DNA of 20,401 bases, taken from the NCBI GenBank assembly GCA_003445715.1, contig DMCS01000013.1:1-20401 (forward strand), in the 5' to 3' direction. This DNA comes from Candidatus Mesolinea sp. Its GTDB lineage: Bacteria; Chloroflexota; Anaerolineae; Anaerolineales; Anaerolineaceae. The position numbers and the translations under genes are program-made. Below the pieces are notes generated by a model. The model did not search any database and was not told the DNA's origin. It saw nothing but the letters and a program-made list of their open reading frames with translations. Positions 6,943 to 15,169 of the stretch are shown here, one piece after another. Numbering within the stretch: the first letter of the stretch is position 1; the number at the start of each line of letters is the position of its first letter.

Positions 6943-7155
6943 TTACTTAGCTGTTTTTTTGCGCTGTTCGATTTCATTGACAATATCTTCAAAAGATTTA
7001 TCTGCAAACATTGTTTCACGTTCTTGGGTATAGTTTCCGAAACCTTGAGTAAACTGTCTTAGAAATCGAACAGCGTCAACTACGCCCAACTCTTTATAGA
7101 GCAGGTGGATGGCTTGCTGATTAACTTCGATTAAGGGTTTCATGTCGGAAATCAT
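6943..7155 (-). CDS. Small protein paired with a PIN-domain protein, candidate antitoxin
   Basis: 70 residues, charged and mostly helical. The conserved-looking core is MKPLIEVNQQAIHLLYKELG, followed by a DAVRFLRQFTQGFGNYT segment and a Lys-rich tail. I do not recognise a named antitoxin fold (no clear AbrB, RHH or Phd motif). The start ATG overlaps the PIN gene stop by 4 bases (ATGA), and a GGGAG from the PIN gene 3' end lies about 8 bases upstream, so the two are translationally coupled. An ATG 12 bases further in (MKPL) is a possible alternative start but has no ribosome site. Role as antitoxin is inferred from the pairing only. Confidence 0.72.
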   Translation of the reverse strand: MISDMKPLIEVNQQAIHLLYKELGVVDAVRFLRQFTQGFGNYTQERETMFADKSFEDIVNEIEQRKKTAK

Positions 7156-7598
7156 TTTTCAATCTCCCGAATTAGTTCAATAGGGTTTATGATTTTTACC
7201 TTTAGGTTATCAATTTTCATCGCATTTCGTAGCAACTTATCATCACAAGTACAAAAATAATCAGCCTTTCCTGATTCTGCTAGCGCAAGGTGAAGCGCAT
7301 CAAGCGGCATTATTCCAAATTTCAAGATACCAGCTGCCCGGTTCTTTACTTCGTCGGTAAGAGGGACAACGCTCTGGGCTTTCGCCAAAACAGCCGTTGT
7401 GTGTTCTTTTCTCACTGGCAATATACTTTGTTCACCTTCGTAAATTAACGCTTCTGACGAAAGTAATGAAACTTTTCCTGTTTCGCAGTAAGCTATAATT
7501 CCAAGAACAGCTTCCGACTCTAAAATAATCCGGGTTTGATTCGGCGTATCAAGTGGTCTTTGAATAGCACACAAATCAAGATAAATCCTCATTTGCAT
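7152..7598 (-). CDS. PIN-domain protein, VapC-like candidate ribonuclease toxin
   Basis: 148 residues. The PIN acidic residues are present: Asp8 in YLDLCAIQRP, Glu49 or Glu54, Asp100 in MPLDALHLALA and Asp119/Asp120 in CTCDD. VapC-type enzymes cleave RNA in a metal-dependent manner; activity here is inferred. The start is ATG at 7598 (another ATG at 7592) without a clear ribosome site. Together with the 70-residue downstream gene it forms a two-gene unit with the toxin candidate first, the reverse of the usual vapBC order. The DNA is notably AT-rich compared with rpsB-tsf-pyrH on one side and the lipoprotein on the other, which suggests acquisition. Confidence 0.8.
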   Translation of the reverse strand: MQMRIYLDLCAIQRPLDTPNQTRIILESEAVLGIIAYCETGKVSLLSSEALIYEGEQSILPVRKEHTTAVLAKAQSVVPLTDEVKNRAAGILKFGIMPLDALHLALAESGKADYFCTCDDKLLRNAMKIDNLKVKIINPIELIREIEK

Positions 7599-7797
7599 AT
7601 AATTTTAGCACATTTTTTATAATTTTAAGCTCTGTCACTTTACTTGCCAGATCACCAAAATAATGTTTGAATTTTGATTAGGCGGATTATTCAAAGTTCG
7701 TTATATTTAGTAAATAAATACCCCACAAATAAATCCTATTGACCATATAAGGCTTCGCTCAATTCACCGGAAAAATTCCATTCCACTTATGGACTTA
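7599..7797. promoter_or_regulatory. AT-rich upstream region of the PIN pair, with 20-base-spaced direct repeats
   Basis: ATAATTTTA occurs at 7599-7607 and again at 7619-7627, exactly 20 bases apart (about two helical turns) and directly next to the PIN start codon. On the minus strand the sequence offers TATAAA-like -10 elements. This fits an autoregulatory operator of a toxin-antitoxin pair, but is unproven. The remainder of the stretch to 7797 shows no gene. Confidence 0.4.
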
Positions 7798-8733
7798 TTA
7801 CGGCTCTCCCAGGGGAAACGCCCCCATGCAGCCCAAACCGCGCGGTGCATTGATCACCCCGTAAGAATAGACATCTAGAAAAAGCCTATAAACCTGTGTG
7901 CCGACCGTTAACACATATTCATCCACAATGCTGTCCGGCGATTCCAGCGAGCCTACCCGCTCATAGGTAACTAAGCTTCCGTCTGGACCAAGCAAATTAT
8001 CCAAGTAAGCCCGCTCACGTAAAAAACCGCTCGTCAGCCCGCCGCCAACTTTAATCGCATTTTCCACTTCAAAACCGTAGGTTGCATCAGGTGAGATCGG
8101 ACAAATATCCGCTGAGGAAAGCTGATCTTCCGGCAAGATGGCGTAGCGGCTGAGCAGGTAATTGAAAAAATCCTTGCCAGTGGTCTGCCACAAGTCTGGC
8201 TGGTCATCCACCAATGCCATACCAATAATTGAAATATAGCGCTTCTCCGAGGGCTTTACCACCAAAGCACGGCCTTCCACTTTATGGTTCAAAAAAGTGC
8301 CCGTAAAATCGTAAGCTACACCTTCGTAGCCTTCCACTTGGGAAGTGATCAGGTCCGATTTCTTTACTCGGCTTTGGTCCGCACTAAAGAGCGTATCGAT
8401 CAGGATGTCCAAAATCTCTTGGGCGCTGCGCGTGACACTCATTTTGTTTATTCCGTCCAGCTTAAATAAAAGCGCATCCTCTTGGGCTGAAAGTGTGGTG
8501 CTGGGCCCCATGATGCTAACGTCGCTGCCTAAAGGCGCTTCAAAGCGATATCCACCCTGATAAACTATAAAAGGCGAGCCATCTGCCTCCAAGTCTAGCT
8601 CAATGGGTGCAGCTTGCGGCGTTTCCATTGGTGATGGCACGGCAGGTGGTGTGGACACCGCGCAAGCGCTCAACATGCCAGCAATTACCATCCCCATGAA
8701 AATAAATTGAATAAGTTGACTAGTTTTCTTCAT
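7798..8733 (-). CDS. Lipoprotein of unknown function, co-transcribed with the dynamin-like GTPase
   Basis: 311 residues. A clean signal peptide with lipobox LSAC (Cys24) is followed by a short Pro-rich linker (about 25-42). The remainder is one or two alpha/beta domains. The first (about 55-195), with GYRFEAP, ALLFKLDG, SAQEILDIL and RALVV..RYISIIGMA, resembles in pattern the PsbP/DcrB/DUF1795-type fold of small lipoproteins; this is a weak resemblance. Two Cys (in ADICPIS and GLGCMG) may form a disulfide. It starts 9 bases after the GTPase stop, so it is translated from the same message; no strong ribosome site is seen. Function unknown. Confidence 0.8.
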   Translation of the reverse strand: MKKTSQLIQFIFMGMVIAGMLSACAVSTPPAVPSPMETPQAAPIELDLEADGSPFIVYQGGYRFEAPLGSDVSIMGPSTTLSAQEDALLFKLDGINKMSVTRSAQEILDILIDTLFSADQSRVKKSDLITSQVEGYEGVAYDFTGTFLNHKVEGRALVVKPSEKRYISIIGMALVDDQPDLWQTTGKDFFNYLLSRYAILPEDQLSSADICPISPDATYGFEVENAIKVGGGLTSGFLRERAYLDNLLGPDGSLVTYERVGSLESPDSIVDEYVLTVGTQVYRLFLDVYSYGVINAPRGLGCMGAFPLGEP

Positions 8734-8742
8734 ATTTCCGAC

Positions 8743-10491
8743 TCACAAAACCGTGTGCATTTGGTCTCGCAATTCCTCCAAAGTTTGTTTTAGCTCAACT
8801 AAAGTTTGTGCATCACGGGTGATTTTCTCTTGATCGGCACGGACGCCTTGCGTATAGGGGGCAATTTTAGCTTCAAGCCGGCTAAGCGCCAAATCCGCCT
8901 CGCGCCCAAAAGTCAGCTCTAAGGTATGCATCAAGTTGCTGCGCAGATCATTCATTTTCTCCTTGAAGCGCTCAATAGCTTGCTTACGCTTATAGGGGAT
9001 AACAAAAAAGCCTAAGATAGCTAAAGCACTGGCTGCGACGATTCCCGTCACATCCATGGCTGCTGAAAACAAGGTGCTCGCTACGAGCGCCCCCAAGCCT
9101 ACAGCACCCACCTCAAAAAGCGCCGTCTGTGCCACAGCCCCTTCCACTAAGACGCTCAGTTCCTCAGCTTCCTTCTTGTGGTTATAGCTATTGACAATCG
9201 TTTTGATGGTCTCGCCTACACTTGCCATCAGGTCAGTTCGCCGGGCTGCTTGCGGGCTCATTGGTCCAGCCTCAGTTTGCTTGCGCGCCACAAATTGCCG
9301 GCGTTCCAGCGCAGCCATCACCTGATACCAAGCGTGCAAGTCCTTATCAACCATCCAATCGATCATGCCATGCACTTTAGCATCTATCTCCGAGGAAAGC
9401 CCGGCCAGCACTTCTTCTTCGAACTTGGCTTTAATTTTGTCGCTCTTGGCTAAATTGCCAATATTGGTAATGCGCAAATTGGTGTTGAAAAATTCTTCTC
9501 CACGTTGTTCAAAGTTCTGTAAAACATTATCAACTTCCGCCAAACGGGGTTTGATCTCGGCGGTTAGCTCCTTCCGGTAAATAGCCAGCATTTCCTCTAA
9601 CTCACTCACCAGTTTGAGATCCGCGTTTAGCTCCTCGGATTGAGCGCGGTTCAGGTCTTCTGCTTGACTCAAAAGATTTGCTGCCACGCCGATGGGATTA
9701 GAAAACTTAAGCTCCAGCCTCGCACGGTCATCTAAAGTTTCGGTGATATAACGCTCCAGGTCTGTAATCCCACTGTCTTTGCGTAGTCGTTCTTTCTCTT
9801 CCGGGTCGCTGGTCTGGTTAGCTTTCTCAGCTAGTTTAGCCGAGAGTACAAACAATTCCGGTGTATAGCCTAAGATGCCAGCGGTGTGCTGCGCCACAAA
9901 AGCGCGCACTTCATCCACTGCGGCTCGTCCCTCCAGGATGTCGACTTTATTAATCACCAGCGCAATCTTTTTGCCCCATGCGAGGATTTTCTCTAGGAAC
10001 TGGCGCTCGCTTTCGGTCAGGGGGCGGTCGGCAGAGGTGGTAAAGAGCACGAGGTCGCTACGGGGAACGTATTCGGTGGTGAGCAGCTCATGCCGACGGA
10101 TGATGGCGTTGGTGCCTGGTGAATCAATCAGGTTGAGATCTTTGAGTAGCTCCAAGGGATAAGTGACGATAGCAAAATCTTCATTGACGATCTGCTCGCT
10201 GAGTGCTTCCCCCCAGCGTACCAAGGTCACCCGAGCGGTTGTGGGGGTCACACCTTCTTCAAGCACATGGTCACCGAGCAAGGCATTGATCAGCGCGCTT
10301 TTACCGGAGTTATACTCACCGACCACCACAATCAAAAACAGCTCATCCAGCTGCAGTATGGCTTCGTCGAGTGCCTTTTGGGCATCTTCTGGCAGATTAA
10401 AGTCAGAAAGAATGCGTTTGGCTTCGTTAAGCTGTTGCTTTTCCTGTTGTAAGAAGAGCATTTGTTCGTTTGTGAGCATTGTCCCTTGCAT
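8743..10491 (-). CDS. Bacterial dynamin-like GTPase
   Basis: 582 residues. The GTPase domain has G1 GEYNSGKS (58-65), G2 Thr in TPTTA (82-86), G3 DSPG (123-126) and G4 NKVD (181-184). A long helical/coiled-coil middle follows, then a hydrophobic pair of segments (about 455-499) ending in YKRKQ and a C-terminal coiled coil. This order is that of bacterial dynamin-like proteins, which bind and remodel or fuse membranes; the hydrophobic pair is the membrane paddle. Start ATG has AAGGAG 6 bases before it; a second ATG at codon 5 is less favoured. It has a single GTPase domain and no adjacent second dynamin, unlike the two-dynamin pairs in some bacteria. Its downstream partner is a lipoprotein. 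Confidence 0.9.
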   Translation of the reverse strand: MQGTMLTNEQMLFLQQEKQQLNEAKRILSDFNLPEDAQKALDEAILQLDELFLIVVVGEYNSGKSALINALLGDHVLEEGVTPTTARVTLVRWGEALSEQIVNEDFAIVTYPLELLKDLNLIDSPGTNAIIRRHELLTTEYVPRSDLVLFTTSADRPLTESERQFLEKILAWGKKIALVINKVDILEGRAAVDEVRAFVAQHTAGILGYTPELFVLSAKLAEKANQTSDPEEKERLRKDSGITDLERYITETLDDRARLELKFSNPIGVAANLLSQAEDLNRAQSEELNADLKLVSELEEMLAIYRKELTAEIKPRLAEVDNVLQNFEQRGEEFFNTNLRITNIGNLAKSDKIKAKFEEEVLAGLSSEIDAKVHGMIDWMVDKDLHAWYQVMAALERRQFVARKQTEAGPMSPQAARRTDLMASVGETIKTIVNSYNHKKEAEELSVLVEGAVAQTALFEVGAVGLGALVASTLFSAAMDVTGIVAASALAILGFFVIPYKRKQAIERFKEKMNDLRSNLMHTLELTFGREADLALSRLEAKIAPYTQGVRADQEKITRDAQTLVELKQTLEELRDQMHTVL

Positions 10492-10538
10492 AATGGGCTC
10501 CTTACCGCCGGTGGATGCTTTTCGGTCGGATAGGTAAA

Positions 10539-10544
10539 ATTATA
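10539..10544 (-). promoter_or_regulatory. Putative -10 element for the dynamin-like GTPase/lipoprotein operon
   Basis: A perfect TATAAT on the minus strand lies 47 bases before the start at 10491. The -35 position (TTAGCC at 17 bases) is weak and overlaps the end of the Nudix gene. Confidence 0.45.
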
Positions 10545-10563
10545 CTCTCAGTAAGGGGCGTGG

Positions 10564-11028
10564 CTAATTTACATCCCCCAAGTAGATGGGCCGCTGGGGG
10601 TCTTCCAAGTGCAACAGATAATGGCGCAAAACGCGAGGGTACAGGTTCACCGCATCAAGCTGGTCGAGCGGCACCCAGCTAACCCCAATCTGCCCTGGGT
10701 CGGGGTCTTCGCCGGCTTGGGGCTGGTAGCCCTCAGGTAAGCTGCAAGCAAAGAGAAGCTCCAGCTCGTGTACATGCCCGTTGGCTTCGGCAAATTCGTG
10801 ATGATCGCTAATGTAATCACGCACAAAGAGCAGATCGCCAACTTCCACATCGGTGTTGATTTCTTCTAGGCATTCGCGGCGCAGCGCTTCGGGTAGGGTC
10901 TCGCCCTTATGCTGCCCCCCGCCCGGCAAAACAGCATATTGGCTGAGGACGTCGCGCTTAATTTGCAGCAAAATCTGGTTGTTTTGGATAATAACTGCTT
11001 TAACGGAAGTGCGCACGTGGTTTTTCAT
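10564..11028 (-). CDS. Nudix hydrolase
   Basis: 154 residues. The Nudix box runs from Gly37 to about residue 59: GGQHKGE, seven residues, then RECLEEI. The glycine expected after EEx is Asn58, a tolerated variation in some members. Nudix enzymes hydrolyse nucleoside diphosphates linked to another group; the C-terminal part, with a SWVPLDQLDAVNLYP stretch, resembles broad ADP-ribose/8-oxo-dGTP-type enzymes, but substrate cannot be told. Start chosen at ATG 11028, with GGAG (complement of 11038-11041) 9 bases before it; a TTG at 11043 in frame overlaps that ribosome site and is unlikely. Lies between the glycosyltransferase and the GTPase, all on the minus strand. Confidence 0.88.
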   Translation of the reverse strand: MKNHVRTSVKAVIIQNNQILLQIKRDVLSQYAVLPGGGQHKGETLPEALRRECLEEINTDVEVGDLLFVRDYISDHHEFAEANGHVHELELLFACSLPEGYQPQAGEDPDPGQIGVSWVPLDQLDAVNLYPRVLRHYLLHLEDPQRPIYLGDVN

Positions 11029-11084
11029 CTTTCTAGGCTCCAATCGTCTTGTTCCTTAGGACATTTTACCGCAAGGGATTTCAA

Positions 11085-13160
11085 CTATTGCAGGCCCACT
11101 TCCCAGAGGTGCACATGCCCCGGCTCGGACTGATCGAGGTCATATAGCCGCAGACGCAGGCTCTGCACCTGCAAGGCGCTACCAAAAGGCACCGCGAGCG
11201 TGCGGTAAGCCTCCTGGGCTCCGATTTCAGCCGAAAACTGCTGCAACGTTGGCTGGTCTGGTGAGCTTACCTCCACCTCCAGGCGGCTGGCGGCATTGCC
11301 AATGAGCACGCTTACCCCGTGCAGCTCCACCGGTTGCGCAAAGCTAAGCGCAATCTCTAACGGGTTTGCCTCAAAGCTGCGAATGAATGTCTTTGGGTCC
11401 TCATCAAAAACCTGGGCGATCCGGCCGATATCCAGCGGGGAATACGACACACTCACCTTCTGCCCTAATAGTTCCAACTCTGCCTGCTCGGGCTTGCGGC
11501 GCTCAGCCTGCTCGCGCGCAAAGATTTCAGCCACATCATCCCTATACTGCAGAGTAACAAAGTAAAAGCCGCACTCTCCATTAGGGTAAGGCAGACACTG
11601 CAGTACTTCCACGTCGCTGAATTTATTGGTCGTAAGCATCCATTCATATTCCTCTGGCGTCATCACAAAAACGTCGTGTTCACCCAGAGGCAACTGGTAG
11701 AGTGTATAAGGCTCAATCGTGCCCATCTGGATAGGCAGGGGGTCACCCAAGAAAAAGCGCGCAATCACATCGGTGCCGTTCGCCCAGGAGGGGCTGAGAT
11801 GAATTTTTTTTTCGGGGTTGGCTTGCATAAAGCCTTTTATCTCATCGAAGAGCGTCTCTCCGCCCCACTGCATACCATACAAGCCATAATCCTCATACCA
11901 GGTAGGTCCGTTTTTCAGAGCATCCGCAGTCATGCTGACGCTCAACGCAGCCCAGAGCAGCGCTAAGCCCACCCCAACCCAGCGGCCTGCCAACTGTGTA
12001 TGTTTTTGGGCTAACCAGGCAACGAGCTGCTCCATGCCTAACAAGGCTAAATAGCCTAACGGGATAATCATCACGAGCAGACGCGTGATGGCTACATCCA
12101 CTAAAGCCGCGCCCGTTGGGGCTACGAGCAGGGCGATGAGCACCACCCGCCAAGCCGGGTCCCTTAACCGGCGCAATGCCGTGACTAAGCCTAACAGCAC
12201 AAATGGCAGGCTGATCAGGCGCATGTGCCCCAAGCCCTTCATTTGATGGCGGATCAAATCAGAACTGTTGGGCAGGAACCAATAGGCTGGGTCGAAGCCC
12301 CGCAAGTAGCGGCGTAGAAATTCCCCGATTTTTGCGCTCAGCGGCTGACTGCTGACCCAATAAGAATGCAGCTGGTTGAGGTGCTGGCCGAGCGCTTCGG
12401 GGTGCTGCACGCGGAAAAGCACATATGGCGCAGCTAAAAGCACCAGCACGCCCAACCCGCGCAGCAAGCCTTGGCGGTCTGCCCAGTGGTAGCGCCAGTC
12501 GACTACGAGCAGCACCACCCCAATGAGCACCACCACCAATTGCAGCGGGCTATAGGCATAAAAAGCCAGCGCGCCAAAGAGAAACGCCCAGGGTAGATAG
12601 CGGCGGTCCTTAAGCCGATAGCACAGATAAAAGTAAAGAAACACGCTGAACATGGAGACGCCTAAGCTGGTCTCAAAAGCGGTGCGGGAGTGCAAAAACC
12701 AAGCCGGCACGGCTGCCATAAACACCGGCACTGCCCACCACAGGCGCGCCTTGAAGAAATCACGCAGCGCAAAGCCCATGGTTAAGGGCACCGCAAGCGA
12801 AATCACTGCTTGCACCGCGCGCGTAAGGAATACCGAGCGCGGCAAGAGCGCCGGGATCAGCTGCAGGTAAACCGAGAGGCTTAGGTTGTATTGCCCGCCG
12901 TTTTCAAAGTAAACCGGCAGCAGCCGTCCGCTAACATCACGCAGCCCGCGCGCCAGTAAATCCACTGCGGACATGGTCTGGACGGCTTCATCGGTGAAGA
13001 AGTAAATCGGAAACTTATCCAGTTGAATTAGGCGTGTACCTAGGTAGAGCACGAGTCCCAGAGCAAATGCCCATTCTTTCCAGCTAAGTCCACGCAGCTT
13101 CTGCGCCAAAGTCAGCTTTGGCTTAGCTTGGGGTTGAGCCAATGCAGGGTCAGCTTCCAT
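11085..13160 (-). CDS. GT-C family integral-membrane glycosyltransferase with C-terminal discoidin-like domain
   Basis: 691 residues. After a cytoplasmic tail the first membrane helix (about 31-45) leads to an outer loop with FFTDEAVQ, where Asp57-Glu58 is the acidic pair typical of GT39/ArnT/PMT-type polyprenyl-phosphate-sugar transferases. About nine or ten further helices extend to residue ~415. A long extracytoplasmic domain follows, and the last ~135 residues (IAQVFDEDPKTFIRS, NPLEIALSF) resemble an F5/8 type C (discoidin) carbohydrate-binding sandwich. Role inferred: sugar transfer at the outer face of the membrane, for protein, lipid or cell-wall glycosylation. The start has no ribosome site, and a -10 box ends 7 bases upstream, so the mRNA may be leaderless. 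Confidence 0.85.
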   Translation of the reverse strand: MEADPALAQPQAKPKLTLAQKLRGLSWKEWAFALGLVLYLGTRLIQLDKFPIYFFTDEAVQTMSAVDLLARGLRDVSGRLLPVYFENGGQYNLSLSVYLQLIPALLPRSVFLTRAVQAVISLAVPLTMGFALRDFFKARLWWAVPVFMAAVPAWFLHSRTAFETSLGVSMFSVFLYFYLCYRLKDRRYLPWAFLFGALAFYAYSPLQLVVVLIGVVLLVVDWRYHWADRQGLLRGLGVLVLLAAPYVLFRVQHPEALGQHLNQLHSYWVSSQPLSAKIGEFLRRYLRGFDPAYWFLPNSSDLIRHQMKGLGHMRLISLPFVLLGLVTALRRLRDPAWRVVLIALLVAPTGAALVDVAITRLLVMIIPLGYLALLGMEQLVAWLAQKHTQLAGRWVGVGLALLWAALSVSMTADALKNGPTWYEDYGLYGMQWGGETLFDEIKGFMQANPEKKIHLSPSWANGTDVIARFFLGDPLPIQMGTIEPYTLYQLPLGEHDVFVMTPEEYEWMLTTNKFSDVEVLQCLPYPNGECGFYFVTLQYRDDVAEIFAREQAERRKPEQAELELLGQKVSVSYSPLDIGRIAQVFDEDPKTFIRSFEANPLEIALSFAQPVELHGVSVLIGNAASRLEVEVSSPDQPTLQQFSAEIGAQEAYRTLAVPFGSALQVQSLRLRLYDLDQSEPGHVHLWEVGLQ

Positions 13161-13167
13161 GTTTCAG

Positions 13168-13173
13168 ATTATA
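13168..13173 (-). promoter_or_regulatory. Putative -10 element just before the glycosyltransferase start
   Basis: TATAAT on the minus strand is separated by only 7 bases from the ATG at 13160. Transcription would begin at or next to the start codon, consistent with a leaderless message. No clear -35 is seen. Confidence 0.5.
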
Positions 13174-13214
13174 CCCAGCCAGGAAATTCCCTGCCGAGTC
13201 GTTGAGTGAACGGG

Positions 13215-13220
13215 TATAAT
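13215..13220 (+). promoter_or_regulatory. Putative -10 element for gatCAB
   Basis: TATAAT on the plus strand, 31 bases before the gatC ATG, gives a leader of about 24 bases. It diverges from the glycosyltransferase -10 at 13168-13173, so both start sites lie within about 70 bases. The -35 position is weak. Confidence 0.5.
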
Positions 13221-13250
13221 TCCGTGGACTGTAAACTAAAAGGATGCCTT

Positions 13251-13571
13251 ATGTTACCTGAAAAAATCACCCGGGAGATGTTTGATAAACTCGTCTCTCT
13301 TGCCGCTCTCGAGCTGGACGAAGAGGAGAGCGAATATCTACGCACCGAGCTCAACCACCAGTTAGCTGCCGTGAAGGAGCTGAGCGAAATCCAATTGGAT
13401 GAGGACGTGCAACCCAGCCTGCATGGCATAGAATGCCAGGGCAATCCGCCCCGCAAGGACGAGTGGCAGCCCTTCCCCGATCCAGACGCAATTTTGGCGC
13501 TCGCACCAGAACGCGAGGGGCGCTACTTTGTGGTGCCGGAGATTGCCCAGCCTGGTCAGGAGGGGCAATGA
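13251..13571 (+). CDS. gatC: Asp-tRNA(Asn)/Glu-tRNA(Gln) amidotransferase subunit C
   Basis: 106 residues, normal family length. GatC is the small linker subunit that wraps around GatA and GatB and stabilises the complex. The N-terminal part ITREMFDKLVSLAALELDEE and the C-terminal DGR-type ending, here EGRYFVVPEI, are typical. Start at ATG 13251, with AAAAGG about 8 bases upstream; an upstream in-frame GTG at 13206 lies before the -10 box and is rejected. The stop overlaps the gatA start by 4 bases (ATGA), which indicates coupled translation. Confidence 0.93.
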   Translation: MLPEKITREMFDKLVSLAALELDEEESEYLRTELNHQLAAVKELSEIQLDEDVQPSLHGIECQGNPPRKDEWQPFPDPDAILALAPEREGRYFVVPEIAQPGQEGQ

Positions 13572-15169
13572 ACACTACTTCGCTTTCCGCTTTCGAGATT
13601 GCCCGCCGCGTGCGTGCCGGTGAGCTCTCTCCCATGCAGGTGCTCGAGGAGCATTTAGCGCAAATCGCCGCGGTAGACGGCATTCCGGGTCAGTTAGACC
13701 CGCCGGCAATGGACGCGCGCGAAGAGCAGAAGGTACACGCCTTCATCCAAGTTACGGCAGACTTAGCGCGTAAGCAAGCCGAGCAGATTCAAGCTAAGTT
13801 AGCGCGCGGCGAAGACCCAGGTCCCTTGGCTGGCGTGCCTGTCTCGATCAAAGACATCTTTTGCGTACAATGCACCACCACCACCGCTGGCTCGCGCATT
13901 CTCTATAACTTCCGCCTGCCCTACACCGCCACCACCGTGGCGCGCTTGGAGCAAGCCGGCGCGCTTATCTTGGGTAAGACCAACTTAGACGAATTTACCT
14001 ACGGCTCCTCGAGCGAATCGAGCGCCTTCCAGCCGCACCCTAATAACCCCTGGAACACGCAGCATGTGACCGGTGGGTCATCTGGCGGCTCAGCCGCTGC
14101 AGTAGCAGCGCACGAAACGCCCCTCTCCCTCGGCACCGATACTGGCGGCTCCATCCGTCAGCCGGCAGCCTTTTGCGGTGTGGTCGGGCTCAAACCCACT
14201 TACGGCCGCACCTCACGTTACGGGTTGATTGCCTTTGGCAGCTCGCTCGATTGCCCCGGCCCGATGGCACGGAATGTGAGCGATGCTGCGCTGATGCTGC
14301 AGGTGCTGGCTGGCGCCGACCCGAAAGACAGCACTAGTTCTATCCAGCCTGTGCCGGATTATTTAGCTGCATTGGCGGAAGGCGTGCGCGGTCTTCGCAT
14401 CGGCATCTCTCCCGATTACGACCATATCGCTTACCCCGATACGGAAACCGGTGAGATGGGCATCCAAGCTATCCAGCCGGAGATGAACCAAGCCGTGCGT
14501 GAGGTAGCGCAAGTGTTAGCGAGCTTAGGCGCTGAGATCGTCGAAAACGTGCCTATGCCTAATGCAAGGCACGGCATCCCGACCTACTTTGTAATTTCCC
14601 GCGTAGAAGCCGCCTCTAACCTGCACCGCTTCGATGGCGTCAAGTATGGCTACCGCACACAAAAACCTGTGCAGGACCTCTCGGAGCTTTATCGCGTCAC
14701 GCGGGCAGAAGGCTTCGGTTTGCAGCCCAAGCTGCGCATCCTGATGGGCATGTACGTTAGTGCGGCGGCGCACTCGGCGCACTATTACCAAAAAGCGTTG
14801 CGCGTGCGCTCGCTGATCCGCGCTGATTTTGAACGCGCCTTTGACCCGACCGGCCCTTACCGCTTGGACGCCCTGCTCACGCCCACCACCCCTACCACCG
14901 CCTTCCGGCGCAAAGAGGTGCTGAGAGACACGGTTCTGATGCAATACTCTGACCAAATGACCGTGGGCGCCAACCACGCCGGCATCCCTGCCATCAGCAT
15001 ACCGGCGGGGCTGGACCCGCAAGGCTTGCCGATTGGCGTGCAGTTTTTCGGCAATGACTTCCGCGAGGACCTCATCCTGCAGGTGGCGTACGCTTACGAG
15101 CAAGCTACCCAACAAGCCCCTTGGCGTCAGGAAGTCCCCCAAGCCTTGCGTGCCACGGAGGTGAAATGA
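13568..15169 (+). CDS. gatA: Asp-tRNA(Asn)/Glu-tRNA(Gln) amidotransferase subunit A
   Basis: 533 residues. This subunit hydrolyses glutamine and channels ammonia to GatB, which amidates Asp-tRNA(Asn) or Glu-tRNA(Gln). The amidase signature GGSSGGS is at 169-175; the Ser-cis-Ser-Lys triad fits Lys95 (VSIKD), Ser171 and Ser195 (TGGSIRQP). The protein is longer than the ~485-residue standard, partly through an extra segment about residues 38-55 (GIPGQLDPPAMDAREEQ) and loops around 295-310 and 430-455. Start ATG has AGGAGG at 13558-13563 and overlaps gatC by 4 bases. The stop overlaps the start region of gatB. Confidence 0.97.
   Translation: MNTTSLSAFEIARRVRAGELSPMQVLEEHLAQIAAVDGIPGQLDPPAMDAREEQKVHAFIQVTADLARKQAEQIQAKLARGEDPGPLAGVPVSIKDIFCVQCTTTTAGSRILYNFRLPYTATTVARLEQAGALILGKTNLDEFTYGSSSESSAFQPHPNNPWNTQHVTGGSSGGSAAAVAAHETPLSLGTDTGGSIRQPAAFCGVVGLKPTYGRTSRYGLIAFGSSLDCPGPMARNVSDAALMLQVLAGADPKDSTSSIQPVPDYLAALAEGVRGLRIGISPDYDHIAYPDTETGEMGIQAIQPEMNQAVREVAQVLASLGAEIVENVPMPNARHGIPTYFVISRVEAASNLHRFDGVKYGYRTQKPVQDLSELYRVTRAEGFGLQPKLRILMGMYVSAAAHSAHYYQKALRVRSLIRADFERAFDPTGPYRLDALLTPTTPTTAFRRKEVLRDTVLMQYSDQMTVGANHAGIPAISIPAGLDPQGLPIGVQFFGNDFREDLILQVAYAYEQATQQAPWRQEVPQALRATEVK

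Noticed and set aside
11029..11043. Upstream TTG start for the Nudix gene
   Set aside because: The added codons overlap the GGAG that serves the ATG at 11028, so the shorter form is favoured.
14525..15142. A 205-residue minus-strand open frame
   Set aside because: Lies entirely inside gatA, antisense, with composition expected from a shadow of a GC-rich coding frame.
15121..15165. Upstream start for gatB inside gatA
   Set aside because: The extra residues do not resemble GatB, and a strong ribosome site serves the ATG pair at 15166/15169.
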